This document shows positions 32,436 through 46,383 of a stretch of 64,000 bases of DNA, piece by piece. Each line of letters begins with the position of its first letter. Position 1 is the first letter of the stretch. The stretch comes from Coenobita brevimanus (Eukaryota > Arthropoda > Malacostraca > Decapoda > Coenobitidae), in assembly GCA_032717465.1 (NCBI GenBank), contig CM064657.1, forward strand, positions 19,067,232-19,131,231, written 5' to 3'. The translations under genes were made by a program, and so were the position numbers. The notes beneath the pieces are model-generated. The model did not search any database and was not told the origin of the DNA. It saw only the letters and a list, made by a program, of their open reading frames with translations.

Positions 32436-32444
32436 GGCGTCTGG

Positions 32445-32963
<519 letters not shown>

Positions 32964-32973
32964 GTATACTGTA

Positions 32974-33016
32974 TATCTATCTATCTATCTAATAGATAGA
33001 TAGATAGATAAATAAA
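32974..33016. repeat. (ATCT)n/(AGAT)n palindrome
   Basis: ATCT repeats followed directly by AGAT repeats after the RTE copy C tail form a near-perfect inverted repeat that could extrude a hairpin. Confidence 0.8.
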
Positions 33017-33023
33017 TTATAAA

Positions 33024-33396
33024 TACAGTGGTAGCGTGTGCGTGCCGCACTCTGGTGGACGCAGATTTGCCTCCCGCCAGAGTTGTAAAAACTTTGGGAA
33101 GCGTTCACCGAGCCACTTACTGCTCTGACGGACATGAGGGGTGCTGTGGTTGATCCAGTGTCGCATACTAGTATGCTTGCACCCAGTTGGCTTAAGGTGG
33201 GCCGATTACACTTGGTTCACAGACTACACACACATTCAAAGCCACTCCAACATTACAATTACATTCACAAGCACTTCTCACCCTACATACAGTCTCTACC
33301 AGGCAGCCTCAGCCACTGGGTAGAGATGCATTGGCTGTATCGTCCCTGCTTTGGCAGGGATAGGCCAGTCCTGAAATGGATACTCAATGGCTGATG
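33024..33396 (+). mobile_element. tRNA-derived SINE, family 2, copy 2
   Basis: It is the reverse-orientation partner of 29114-29503: TGGTAGCGTGTGCG head, GACGCAGATTTGCCTCCCGCC region, ACTAGTATGC, AAGGTGGGCCGATTACACTTGG, and the end GGCTGATGATATAT. The box B region is altered (AGATTTGCCTCC). It is 3' flanked by (TA)n, which also borders the RTE family 2 tail. Confidence 0.8.
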
Positions 33397-33422
33397 ATAT
33401 ATATATATATATATATATATAT
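33397..33422. repeat. Short (TA)n shared by two retroelement tails
   Basis: About 26 bp of TA lies between the plus-strand SINE 3' end and the minus-strand RTE family 2 3' end, so two element tails face each other across it. Confidence 0.85.
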
Positions 33423-34330
33423 AACATCACCAAGCCCACTGCTGAACAAAGACCTACCCCAACCTTTTCTACGAACTCTGACATGCAATCTCTGCCACAT
33501 TTTGCCTGTTAAACTCTCTGTCCCATCTCTCCACCTCTTGTCTGGCCTTTTTCTGTCACGCTTACAATCTCTTGGAGTCCAGTCAGTTAGTCTTTTGCTC
33601 CATCAGTTATCCCTTACTCTTACTACATGACCTGTCCACTTCCATTATTGTTCTTTCATAACTTCTATAATGTCTTTTACTTTAGTCTGCTGTCTCACCC
33701 GAGCTGATCTTTTCCTGTCTCGAATATATCCCCAACACTGATCTTTCCATTGCACTTTGAGAACGGATCAGATGATGTTCCATCGATTTTGTCAGTTTCT
33801 TGGTCTCACAACTGTACGTCATAGCTGGGATTGTTCTTTCGTTATATACTTTACACTGGCAAGCTACATTTCTTGATATTTCTATGTTTACCGAGAGCTT
33901 TGCATCCAACTGCAATGTTTCTTTTTATTTCTCTATCATGTTTTTTTTTTCTTAGTTTTAGCATTTCCCCCAAGTAATTGTACTCCTTGACTTCTTCAAG
34001 AATTTTTTTCGCTAATTCTGATGACGCTATTTGGTGTATCTGGATTAGACATTAATTTAGCTTTACTGTGATTCATTTTTAACCTTACTTTGAGACTTTT
34101 CTATTGAGGTCATTTAACGCTTCATGCAATGTCTTACCTATTTTTGAGATTAGGACAATGTTACCTGCAAATCTTAGATGGTTTATGTTTTCTCCATCTC
34201 TGTTTACTCCTTTGTTCTCCCAGTTTAGTTTTCTGAAAATACTTTCTAGGCATGCTGTAAATAATTTTTCTGAAGTTATATCTCCCTGACGTACGCCCTT
34301 CACAATCTTTTTCTTTTTCTTTGTATTCAT
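33423..34330 (-). pseudogene. RTE family 2 RT C-terminal half
   Basis: The frame 34330-34085 reads GVRQGD then KLFTACLESIFRKLNWENKG and ends in NHLRFAGNIVLI, where the catalytic FADD has become FAGN. The following piece (33915-33682) has TYSCETKKLTKSMEHHLIRSQ and GIYSRQEKI. The final part reads to a CAGCAGTGGGCTTGGTGATG end before (TA)n. Catalysis is lost. Confidence 0.75.
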
Positions 34331-34344
34331 ATAATTTAACCTTT

Positions 34345-36205
34345 TTTTTTTTTAACCTTAACAGAACAGAGGAAGGAAACACAAATGAATAAAAAAGTAA
34401 TCCATACACCAAATAACAGACGTCCTCCTTTTATAAAAAAAGAAAAAAAAAAAATCTGCAACAGTTGGACTTGAACAGTCTTTGGTTGAAATTTGGGGGG
34501 AAACCATGCTGGGAAGGTGAGTTCCAAAGAGATGTAGTTTGGGGAAATAATAGGCAGAAGTTCAGCAATATGTCAATGTGGCAGACCAGTTATGAGCGCT
34601 ACCAGATGCTAGTGTAGCGTGGGGGTAGGCGTTGAGACTTGGCACAATGGATGCAACATTGTCTGAGCATTTGCCATAAAAGTACCAGTAAAATAATGCA
34701 AGGGAGGCAACGTTTCTTCTTACATGCCGGGGAGGTAGTTCATTTGTAATAGCAGGGTTATTAATCATTCAAACAGCTTTGTTCTGATTTTTTACCTTCG
34801 TTAAGTAGGATATGTTTTTCCCGCTTTGGATTGTTTTTCAGTCTGTTAGCAGGATTACTCAAAAAGTTATGAAAGGATTTTAATGAAATTCTGTGGAACG
34901 GTGGGCCATGGGCCAAGAAAGAATTGATTAGATTTGGGGCGGACCCGGATCCAAATCCGGATCCTACATCTACGGGTCTGTTAGCAGGATTACTCAAAAA
35001 GTTGTGAACTGATTTTGATGAAATTTTGTGAAAGGGTGGACCATGGGGCAAGGAAAAAAATATCAAAATTTGAAGTGGATCCGTATCCGGAGTATCCCGT
35101 ACCATGTCTCCAATCATTCTCAATGAATTTCAATGAAATTTTGTGGAAAGTTGAGCCATGGACCAAGGAAGAATTGATTAAATTTGGGGGGGAATCCGGA
35201 TCCGGATCCTATATCCACGGAACCTTATCCGGATCCTTTTTAATGGCAATGGCTCTGGCTGAGGTATTCGCGCTCTGAGTGCTTTGTAGTTTCCAGTTGT
35301 TTTAGTGCTACCACTCTACATCCATTCCACAAGAGTGAGCAATATTCTAGCTGAGTGCTCACATGACCCTTGTAAATTATAGCTAACTGCTCATCTGTGA
35401 AGAAGTTACAAACTCTGTACAACGCCCAAGTTTCGTTGAAGCAATGTTAGCAAGTGATGTAACATGAGTGGTCCAGTTGAGGGCATTGTTAAGCTATATA
35501 CCGAGTATTTGAACACTTTTAAAGATAGGATTATTAGTAGCATTGAAGGTAATTAAGGAATCAGGCAATACCTGTCTATTAATAAAATGTATAATTATAC
35601 TGTAATTGGTTTACTTAGCGTTAAATGAGACTGTTATTTTGTCCCCATTTAGTGATCTTCTTGGTTTATAGAGATTGCTATACTGAATTGTGAGTTAAAG
35701 ATATTGAACTTTGTGAATGTTTGTGTGTGAATGAACTGTGAAGTGTTGAATCATCTGGATATGAATGACTGGGATTATGGGTGGCAGATAGAGCAGGAAG
35801 AGGTGCCACACTCTGTCAAAAGGTTTAATAATATCAAAGGCTACTGCATGGGTTTCTCCATGCTGGTCATTTGATTGAGACTGAGTATATCAACAGTGGA
35901 CATTTCGTGGCGAAATCCATACTGTCTATCACTAATTAGGTTGATGGATTCAAGATATTTAACAATGTTCTTGTTAAATACTATCTCAAATACTTAACGA
36001 AGAGAAGATGTAATAGCTATTGGTCTGTAATCAGATGGATCAGAGGAATTTCCTTTCTTCGGAATAGGGTGGATACTGACTTCATTCCAAGAATTAGGAA
36101 ATGAATGAGTACGTATTCATAGTCTGAATAATTTAGCTAGTGCAGGAGCAAGTTCAGTAAAACACCTTTTCAACACTTTTGGAGGAATTCCATCTGGACC
36201 TGGAG
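34345..36205 (-). mobile_element. Second jockey-like LINE (minus, 5' truncated)
   Basis: On the minus strand the sequence starts at PGPDGIPPKVLKRCF and proceeds through IHPIPKKGN-SDPSDYRPIAIT, LESINLISDRQYGFRH, LYRVCNFFTDEQLAIIYKGHV, LEYCSLLWNG and NELPPRHVRRNVASLALFYWYFYGKC. It ends in a 12-base A-run (34341-34352 as T's). Upstream reverse transcriptase, the endonuclease and ORF1 are absent, as expected for a 5'-truncated insertion. It sits inside RTE family 2 and is itself interrupted by the repeat at 34795-35245. Many stops. Confidence 0.75.
34795..35245. repeat. 135 bp quasi-tandem repeat with GGATCCGG blocks
   Basis: GTCTGTTAGCAGGATTACTCAAAAAGTT starts at 34841 and again at 34976 (135 bp period). 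A third, weaker unit near 35115 shares AATGAAATTTTGTGGAAAG-TG-GCCATGG. Each unit ends in CCGGATCC-type palindromic sequence. The block interrupts the jockey-like frame, so it is a separate insertion of unknown class. Confidence 0.7.
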
Positions 36206-36294
36206 TTGCAGTTCCCTCTCTATATATGTTTTCAAGCAGTTTTACAATGTTCTTATTTACTCCTTGTTATTGCAATGAATTTATACTGTAATTG

Positions 36295-37985
36295 CTATGT
36301 GCTCCATTAGTCGAAAGCCTTTTCGTAATCAACAAATCCTAAGCGCAATGGTTTATTATTTTCTGCAGTTTTCTCAGTAAGCTGATTCATTGTGAGTAGA
36401 TGATCAGTAACTGAATATCCGTTTTGGAATCCTGACTGTTTTCGAGCTTGGTTTTCTTCCAAATTACTTGTTATTCTCTTCATATGGATTTTAGTATTGA
36501 GTTTGTAAATAACTGGTAGTAAGGTAAAACGTTGGTAGTTACTGAAATCTTTTGAGTTGCCTTTTGTTGTAAAGCAAAATAGCTATTCCATTACATCCTG
36601 TTTTGGTAATTTTCTTTACTCACTGATAAAAAAAAAGTGGGCAAGCCTATTTTGTACTTCTACTCCTTCATCCGACAGTAGATCTGTTACCAGGTACTAT
36701 TCCATCTCTCCAAGGGCTTTCCCTTTATTCATACTCAGAAATGTTTACTTCGTCTGCTGTTACTTTAGGTACTTAACTTGTATCAGCTGAAAAGTTAGCT
36801 ATTGGTAATATTGTCTTTGATGCATACAGTTCTTTGTAAAATTTTTCAGCCCTCTTCAACATCTTATTTCAGCATTTAATCACTGTACCGTTTTTGCCTT
36901 TCAGTGATATAATTTGTTGCTTTCCTAGCGCCATTTTACTTCAATCCTGTTTCAGACTATTTTTCTTCTTGATGGTTTCTTTGATATGATTCATGTGTCT
37001 CTTTCTTTTTTCCTCTCTCTGTCCCTCGTTGATAAGCTTATTTGATTGCACTCTGTCTATTTCATCTTTCTTTGTTTTCATCTCTTTTCTACTCTTCATT
37101 AGTTCGAGATTCATTTTTGAGTACTTGTTGACTATGGTTGTATCAACCTTTCCTATTACTTCCCCTGATTCTCTTGGCCATTTTGTTAGTCTGTCATTCA
37201 GCCCAACAACGTCACACTCACCATAACTTAGAGCCTGATATTTGTTCGTTATTTCTGAGAGGCTTTTTTTTTTTTTTTCACTTCCTTTTATTGGGCAAAT
37301 CTTTTTATTTTTTTGATTAGCTTCTTTCTTTTGCTTTTGAAATCGAATCTAGGTGTGCAACTCACCATTCTGTGGTCACTTCCTTTAATTACTTTGTTAA
37401 TAACTGTGACATTTATGACCGTGTTATTATCTACTGTTGTGAAATCGATTTCATTCTTTGTTTCTCCATTTGGACTTCTCCGGGTCAATTTTCTCCCTGT
37501 TCATTTGTGAAAGAATATTATTCTCACGCTATACATTTCAGCAAAGTTTACCACCATTTTATCTCTGTCATTCCTTTCTCCCACTCTGAATTTTCCCATA
37601 CATGCTTCTCCATTTTCTGCTTTGCCAACTTTTGCATTGAAGTCTCCCATGAGTATAGTATATGAGGTCTTTTCTTTTTCCATAATCTGGGAGATGTCGT
37701 CACAGAATGTTTCTATTTCTTCACCTGAACTTTGTAAAGTCGGTGCATATAGTTTTATTACTTTCAGGGTGTATTCTTTGCATTGTCTAATTTCAGTCCA
37801 TGGTACTCTATCAGATACACAGCTGAATTTGATAATGTTGTCTGCAAGATATCTGTTAATTAGAAAGCCAACACCACCAACTCTTTTATTTTGCCTTCCT
37901 CTGTAGTAAAAGTGGTGGTTGCTGTCTTGGAGCTGATTATTTTTATTTTCTGTGGATCTCAGTCAGACCTACAATATCCTATCTA
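36295..37985 (-). pseudogene. RTE family 2 endonuclease and RT N-terminal half
   Basis: The minus strand gives an endonuclease with TILMGDFNAKVGK and GKFRVGERNDR (37683-37501), then NGETKNEIDFT and GSDHRMVSCTPRF (37488-37290). The reverse transcriptase begins with NYQRFTLLPVIYKL and QSGFQNGYSVTDHLLTMNQL and a LGFVDYEKAF block near 36310. Stops and frameshifts separate the pieces. The family differs from the RTE at 30429 but shares the clade's motifs. Confidence 0.75.
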
Positions 37986-38005
37986 CTGTTTTATAATTCA
38001 GTCAT

Positions 38006-38510
<505 letters not shown>

Positions 38511-38608
38511 GCGTGGAGCAAAAACGGTTGATAGGCTGCTCCTCTATTTTCCATTATCTGCTCTCATGAAGCCATTTTTTTTTTTCTGACAGAAGTGTGT
38601 CTGTCCTG

Positions 38609-38653
<45 letters not shown>

Positions 38654-38689
38654 CAAGATAATATTTTTTTTTACCAGGTTTTAACACTT

Positions 38690-39115
38690 GACGGAATGGT
38701 TGAGGGTCTCCCCTTGAGTTGACTTAGTGTTTTTAAGAAATATAGGTCGAAGATCAAGGTCACAGGATTAAGTCAGTTTTTGATTTAGCAAGATTATCTT
38801 CAGCATTTTTTTTATATTTACTTGGTGGATGTGTTGATGGTAATGCAGGAATGAAGAATTTAAATTATGAGAACAATGAGTTAAAGGTCAGAATCACAGG
38901 GCATTTCTAAAGTTTGAGAACAAATTGTCTAAAATTACCTTTTATTTCATTTGGATCAAACTCACTGAAAGGGCCGAGGGTCAGATAAGCGGTTGACGTC
39001 TTTTTTTTTTGGGGGGGGGGTGGAGGTCAGTAGGCCAAAAGTCAAGATAACATGTCTTGTTTAGTTTGAACATTTTTGTCTGACTTAAACTTGGTGGAAG
39101 GTTTCAGAGTACGGC
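38690..39115 (+). repeat. Quasi-tandem repeat rich in AGGTCA, copy 1
   Basis: Loose units of about 110-130 bp contain ACTTGGTGGA- or CAAACT-type sequence followed by AAGGTCA. Examples are TCAAGGTCACAGG near 38754, AAAGGTCAGAATCACAGG near 38884, GGTCAG near 38980 and AGGTCAG near 39023. A similar array lies at 58140-58480. No gene is present. A (TG)n tract (38611-38651) precedes it. Confidence 0.55.
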
Positions 39116-39119
39116 AAGG

Positions 39120-39865
39120 GTAAAGGAATTTGAGGCCAGCCAGGCAAAGGTAAAGGTCATAGGAAAAGATAATAAGGGCAGTTTGTTCCATATATTTACA
39201 ACTGTACTAAAGAAGCGGACTGAGGGAGGGAGGGAGGGAATGGATGGGAAAGGATAAACTGTTAGACAGAGCAAGGGAGGAAAGAGGAGGAGGCAGACGT
39301 GAGTGATGAGAAGGAGGCAGGGGTGACTGACGGAGGGAGGGAGTGAAGGAAATGGAGGGATATCTGTGAGACGGGAGGGAGGAATCGATGACAGGGAGTC
39401 AGATGAAACTGAGGGATTACTGAATGTAGGATCCCACATGCACTACCGGTACGTACTGAGATGGAACTGGTTTATACATAACAGGCAGAGATAATCATTC
39501 TATTTGGTTATCTCATCCTTATTTGCAACACCAATAACCAGATAAACATCAGTAACAGCATGATAACAGGGCTCGTGTTCTTATCGGTTAAGGAGGCTCC
39601 CTGACACCTTCTTTTTAGTGATTTATCTTTGGGTAGCCTACAGTGGATAATATCGTTTTGTACAAATTGTACGTTATTCATGCAGAGTAGGGTGATACTA
39701 GAATTATTTACGTAATACACAAGAGGACTGCAAGATGTAATATTAGGGAATTTCCTTCATCCACATGATTACAGGCCCAGAAGTCATCACTACCGCCAAC
39801 TTGAATATTTTCATTCCCTTCATCCCATCTCGGTGAGTTTTATTCAGTTTAGGGGAAATTTTTAG
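39120..39865. other. No gene seen; GGGA-rich stretch
   Basis: A purine-rich GGAGGGAGGGA segment lies at 39210-39400. The minus-strand open frame there is composition-driven (S/P-rich) and has no recognised homology. Confidence 0.45.
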
Positions 39866-39916
39866 AACTATATCTATCTATCTATCTATTTATATCTATC
39901 TATCTATCTATCTATA

Positions 39917-40106
39917 TAGTGGGTAATTATTGCGCTCCAGTCGGACTGAGCCGGTGAAAGTTTATATCCAAGGGATGGTTGGGGTTGCTCATGTAATGCC
40001 ACTCAGGGATGAGTGAGGCCGCTCACTCTCATCTTAAATGTCGGGACCAACTGCTTAGCCCAGGGCTCCTACGCTCATCATGGGGCAATGTAGGATTGGA
40101 TGACGG

Positions 40107-40107
<1 letters not shown>
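39917..40107 (+). mobile_element. SINE family 3, copy b
   Basis: It matches copy a along its length, from GTGGGTAA through CTCCAGTCGGACTGAG and GGGCTCCTACGCT to GGATTGGATGACGG. It is bounded by (ATCT)n at 39869-39914 and (TA)n/(GATA)n at 40108-40178. Confidence 0.8.

Positions 40108-40178
<71 letters not shown>
40108..40178. repeat. (TA)n then (GATA)n microsatellite
   Basis: It directly follows the SINE family 3 tail. Confidence 0.9.
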
Positions 40179-40379
40179 TGTAAGATTTCATTAATTTTTC
40201 ACTACAAGATACCATCCTTATCTGAATGCCATTGTTAGGAGGTTGCACTAATAAACTGAACTAAGATGTCGTATTGCTAGAGTTAAACCACACAGGGTGG
40301 CTTAGTGGCTCTGGCTGAATAGGACGCCTTATGTACTCGGAGTGCAGGTAGTGGTGAGGACCGGTGAACGAAGGATGGG

Positions 40380-40752
<373 letters not shown>

Positions 40753-41173
40753 CAACATTCTTCCCTATTGTTTTCCAATGATGACAGTCAGCAACGACAT
40801 TGAGAGGGAACACAATTCATCCAGAGGTTAATGTCAAATTCTGGCTGCCTGCCTCCCTCTGTCCGATTTATGACTTATGCATTACGACCGTATTTCCCTC
40901 CCCTCCACTCCCACCCTCTCCCCGAGATGAAGGATCCTCGATGTGTAAGAAAAACTACATTAAGAATGTGTGAGGGACATTGCCACCAAGTAGTATCAAT
41001 GGGCTTTCAGGGAATCAGTTTCTTCTCAGTCTTGTTTTAAAACTGGTGAAACATAACTGGAGTTGTTTCTGGACAAATGCATGTTTCTGAGGTTTCTAAC
41101 TTTCCTCAATGTGCTCCTAAAATGCGAGTGTAGGAAGATACTTCCTCATCTGTACATTACACATACGTATACT

Positions 41174-41365
41174 TTAACCTCTTAAGTCCACGGAGGTCAT
41201 CGTCGTTGTATATTTGCTACCACCTGACGATTATGTATGCCTGAGGAAGTTAATTATAAAGTATTTCGAACCCATTCACTGCAGGAAGTACCCTGAAGTT
41301 AGATTATATCGTTCTGAGTTTCCATGAATAAAACATGAAGGATACCACTGCAGCGAAGAGGTTAA
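41174..41365. mobile_element. Small piggyBac-type MITE
   Basis: The element at 41178-41361 (184 bp) is flanked by TTAA at 41174-41177 and 41362-41365. Its ends are CCTCTT on the left and AAGAGG on the right, with further weak similarity inward. Too short to code. A further TTAACC begins immediately at the right TTAA. Confidence 0.6.
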
Positions 41366-42318
41366 CCTTCTCAGCACAAAAGCGTCCTAAATTTTCTGCA
41401 TGTATCATCCGTTACTGCGAGTCGTTTTATGGAAGACGATTGGAGCTCAGCTAAAATTTACTGCTTGCCGGAATGTCCCTCGTGACGTCAATGATATTTG
41501 ATACATGATTCTTTTTTACAGAAACCAAATTTATATTGGTAGCAAAACAATGGTAGAATTTGATCACATGCCTTCTTATAATATCTGTGGCAGTTACTCT
41601 GATTTCTGCACGGTACTTCGAACGATAGTATCAGTTAACGCTCTCATGAATGTGTCGTTTTTAGTGCTACTTGCATGTTCCAGCCAAAGTTAGTCTATAT
41701 AACTCAGCTTAGGCTTGGTCATAAGAGACAGTGTTAATACCATGGCAAGTAACTGTCACGGTTGGTACAACCGTGGTATTCTACTCCAGCTAACGCCATA
41801 CGATTTTGTGCTGAAAGTGAATGACAGGAACCCGAGAGCCAACATCAGACTTAAGCACAAAAAGCAAGGAGACAGTCTTCCCCACCTTCAGTTAAAACGG
41901 CAGTTTTATTATCCCCTTCGGCCAGAAGACATAGCAAATATTCTCTTACATTTTTGCTGCCGTAAGACAAGTTTATTCAGTTTATGAGAGCCTCTTAAAA
42001 GTGAGAGGAGTATTATACTTGTCTTTACTGTGGCCCAGGTTCCACTGAGTGTGAACGCAGCGGCTGCAGGCTGAAACTTTCCTTCTCCCTTTCGGGAGAC
42101 AGGGAGGACTGAAGATGTTACAAGAGGCCGTTATCAAACCCCTCCGGATCGAAAATACTCTCCTGTGCTGAGTGGGAACAGTTTGCGGTATCAAAAATGT
42201 ATCATAATTTATTTTCAATGAGTCAAGGTGTTAACTTCTCCAGTAGGCCGATGAATGAAAGAATGAACACAAATTGTACTCCAGTCACACTACCCTTGCC
42301 ACTCTTTAGGTATTCATG
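41366..42318. other. No gene seen
   Basis: Two open frames of 62 and 90 codons occur (41505 and 41715), without recognisable domains. The second contains TPYDFVLKVNDRNPRANIRLKHKK, which is unremarkable in composition but was not identified. I cannot support either as a gene. Confidence 0.3.

Positions 42319-42384
<66 letters not shown>
42319..42384. repeat. (GATA)n then (GA)n microsatellite
   Basis: It adjoins the 3' end of the minus-strand CR1-like LINE. Confidence 0.95.
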
Positions 42385-43066
42385 TTACATAGAGTTACAT
42401 AGATACACAGACCACACAGACCTTACGGTCCCTACGAGGTGGTCCGGCCTTAATCCTAATATAGTGCATAGGAGCAGGAGGAAAGGAGAGCACAGCAGAA
42501 GGCTCTCTCCCCCACCCTCCAGACCCTCCAGCATTTGCCGTACAGGAAACAAGAGAGGAAGTAATACATTGCAGGAATGAAAAACCTGAAGGAATTTTAT
42601 AGGATCGGCAGAAAGTAGAATAGTATGGAAAAGGAAAATTTGGGCATACAGCCACATACTTACTCTATGCATGCAATTTTTTTTTTTTTTTTTTTTAATC
42701 AAAATATGAATACAATGTTTATCTATTATTTATATTCTATAATATTGTCTGTGTCTAATAGACACATGAATGCAGACGCGAATATGCAATAATTGCTCCA
42801 TCCTAACTAAACGATACCAATTGCGTCGAGATACATGTCCAGTCTCTTTTTAAATATATTTATGGTACCACTCTCAATCACATTCCCAGGGAGTTTATTC
42901 TATTCGCTTACAACAGAATAAGTGAAGAAGTTTTTGGTTGTATCAAGATTAGCCCTCCTTGCTTGCAACTTCATACCATTTCCTCGAGTTACAGTCTCGG
43001 CAATTACTGTGAATAGCTTGCTTGAATCAGTATTACTAAAGCCTTTTAGAATCTTAAAATATTCAA

Positions 43067-44295
43067 TCAGTTGTCCCCTGAGTCTCCTTTTCTAAGAGAG
43101 AATAGGTTTAATTCCCTGAGTCTCTCGAGGTATGGTATATTCCTCAGAGACGGGATTAACTTGGTAGCCCTACACTGGACCGCTTCCAGTATTTCTATAT
43201 CTTTAATTAGGTGAGGCGCCCAAAATTGCACTGCAAACTCTAAGTGTGGCCTGACTATGCTTTTGTATAGGGGGATTACAATATCTTTGTTTTTATATGT
43301 AAAATGTCTTTTGATGAAGCCTAGGGTCCTGTTGGCTTTATTGGCGGCAGAGATACATTGATTCGAACATTTCAGATCGTCTGAAATTAATACGCCTAGA
43401 TCCTTAACTAGTGAGGACTTGCTAATGTTTTGGCCCTTCATTTCGTAATCATACCTTTTGTTTTTCTTCCCACATTGCAGTACCTGACATTTGCTTACAT
43501 TGAAGGGCATTTGCCATTTTTCTGACCAACTGATAATTTTATTAAGGTCATTCTGAAGGCTAATTCTGTCTTCTTCAGTTAATATAGTGTTGCTGATTTT
43601 TGTGTCGTCTGCAAATTTAGAAATGAAATTGTTTAGGCCAACATTGATATCGTTAATATACATAATAAATAGGACTGGTCCCAACACTGATCCCTGAGGA
43701 ACACCACTGGTCACTGGAGCCCAGTCTGACTCTACTCCATTTATAACGACTCGTTGCTTTCTCTCATTTAACCAGCAACGTATCCACCTATGAATATTTC
43801 CGTCAGTTCCGAGTGATCTTACTTTTGTCATTAGTTTATCATGCGGCACTTTGTCAAAGGCTTTCTGAAAGTCTAAGTAGATTATATCAAGTGACCTGGT
43901 ACAATCATTCATTTTAAAAAGTGTATCGTAAAACTCAATTAAATTTGTCACGCATGATCTCCGCGTTCTAAAGCCATGCTGGCTGTTCCTAATTACGTTA
44001 TTAGTTTCTAGGAACTCAACTATCCTATCTCTAATTAATGATTCGAGGATCTTTCCCAAGACATAGGTTAGGCTAATTGGTCTATAATTACCTGGTTGAT
44101 CTCTACTGCCCTTTTTATATATAGGGGTCACGTTAGCCAGTCTCCAGTCTGCTGGAACCTTTCCTTGTTGTAGGGACTTGTTAAAGATAGATGTTAGAGG
44201 ACTGCATATTACATCCATCACATTTTTTAGTATTTTAGGGTAGAAATTGTCTGGGCCGGGAGTCTTATTACCGTTCATTTTGTTAAGTTTATCTC

Positions 44296-44320
<25 letters not shown>
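43067..44320 (-). CDS. CR1-like reverse transcriptase (417 codons)
   Basis: The open minus-strand frame contains NKTPGPDNFYPKILKN, ADWRLANVTPIYKKGSRDQPGNYRPISLT, SQHGFRTRRSC, LDFQKAFDKVPH, SGVPQGSVLGPVLFIMYIND and the catalytic FADD (about 43605-43616). The later part has VKDLGVLISDDLKCSNQC, RPHLEFAVQFWAPHL and LEAVQCRATKLIP. The start is set by the upstream frameshift. The frame ends near LFSLRKGD, where homology continues in another frame to about 42770 (GNGMKLQ, ESGTINIFKKRLDMYL). The catalytic core is intact in sequence; the protein is not complete. Confidence 0.85.
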
Positions 44321-44943
<623 letters not shown>

Positions 44944-46383
44944 GATAGGGGACTGGGCTGGAGTAATTAATATGAGTGTAGATGAGAAAAAATTTAAAGA
45001 AGTGTTGGTAGGAGTGGAAGACCAATACTCAAGATTTAGCCAGAGGAAGTGGAAGCATTTTGACAAGATATTAATCGAAATATTGCTTGCAATATTCCAC
45101 ATACTCTTAACAACTTCTTGTCCATTAGTGTAAGATATAATAATAAACATAGGAAGAAAGGAAGATGTGAGATCTTAAGAGTGTATTGAGAATGTGCTTA
45201 GCTATCGGTGTTATTGGCAAAATTTGGATCAGTTATACTGTAATCACCTTGCCCTTGTCCAGTTAAGTGAATACACATGAAATATTATCTTAAGGCCTGA
45301 TTAGTTCACGCAGGGGAGGGCATTTACTCCTGGTCCGAAATGAATAAGAAATCTAGCAGTATAGTAATCAGTGTGTAACATCCCAAAACAAAAAAGACAA
45401 TGAAATCCGTTGATAATAACAAATGGTAGTCTTACCATTCGAGAGCCTTGGAGAGTAAGACCATTCGTGAGATTACATAATTAGGAACCAGTCAGAGGAA
45501 GCTTGATGTTAGCTAGGTTTATAGTCCTCAGGGAGCAACACCACCACCCCCAGCCATCCCCCCTTCTGTTCGCTCTTAAAGGGAGATGCAGAGTGAGGGG
45601 AAGGGTCGAATAGAGAGACGTGGAGTGCTGGGTGAGAGGGGCAGGGGAAGAGAAGAGGCATGGAGAGGTGGATGAGAGGTGCGAGGAGGGAGAGGGAGCC
45701 AAACCGACGCCATGGACCGGTACCACAATTGATTTGTTTACATCTTGCCGTGAAGAATCCCCAACTTGGTAAGCTTCAGTGGGATGTTGTGGAGTTCACT
45801 ATGTTTTCCATGGTAGCTGTTATATTTACACCAGTGATAACAGTTTATGTGCAGCCCACCTACACTACCGAAGATGACTGAGGAAGTGGAAATGGAAGAG
45901 TGAAAAGTTTCGTTGGTTAGCGTTATATAGAAAAAAGAAAAAGTGAAAGCGGATGAGGCTGCAAGTTCTGGCAAGACCGTTATTTGTGACATAAGTATAA
46001 CCATGAAAGAATAATTGTAAAGGTGATGTGAGACATTTATATGAGTGATCAGGATGTGTGAAATATTACAAAAACATGTAAGAATCATGACCACAAATGG
46101 GAACTGAGTTTTATTATAAAGCTATAACAGTTTAGACCTGACTTGGATTTTCATCATGCCAAAACTGCAGTATTCTCACAATTTAAGTAGATGGATATAA
46201 TTCTTCGTTCTGAACAATTCACGGCACTATGAAAACACTGAATATAGTCTCGCTGACAAGACAGACTTCCCTACATCTCTCCCAAACCCACTTATCTTTT
46301 GCACAGTATATTGTATTAGATCTATGTCCGTGGATGTGTGTGACCTGTGTGTGTGTGACATTTTCATGTGTGTGGTTTGCGTC

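Larger units (their letters stand above)
33423..38005 (-). mobile_element. RTE family 2 LINE (minus), split by a jockey-like LINE
   Basis: The 5' part lies at 38005-36206 (endonuclease and first half of reverse transcriptase) and the 3' part at 34330-33423 (second half and C-terminus). Between them is a jockey-like LINE at 34345-36205. At the junction the protein reads NIYREGTAT before and KLYEYKEKEK after, matching the uninterrupted copy at 47670-50389. Both outer ends touch (TA)n tracts. Coding is decayed throughout. Confidence 0.8.

Noticed and set aside
41715..41987. 90-codon frame as a possible small gene
   Set aside because: No start context, homology or neighbouring exon evidence; kept only as an unassigned region.
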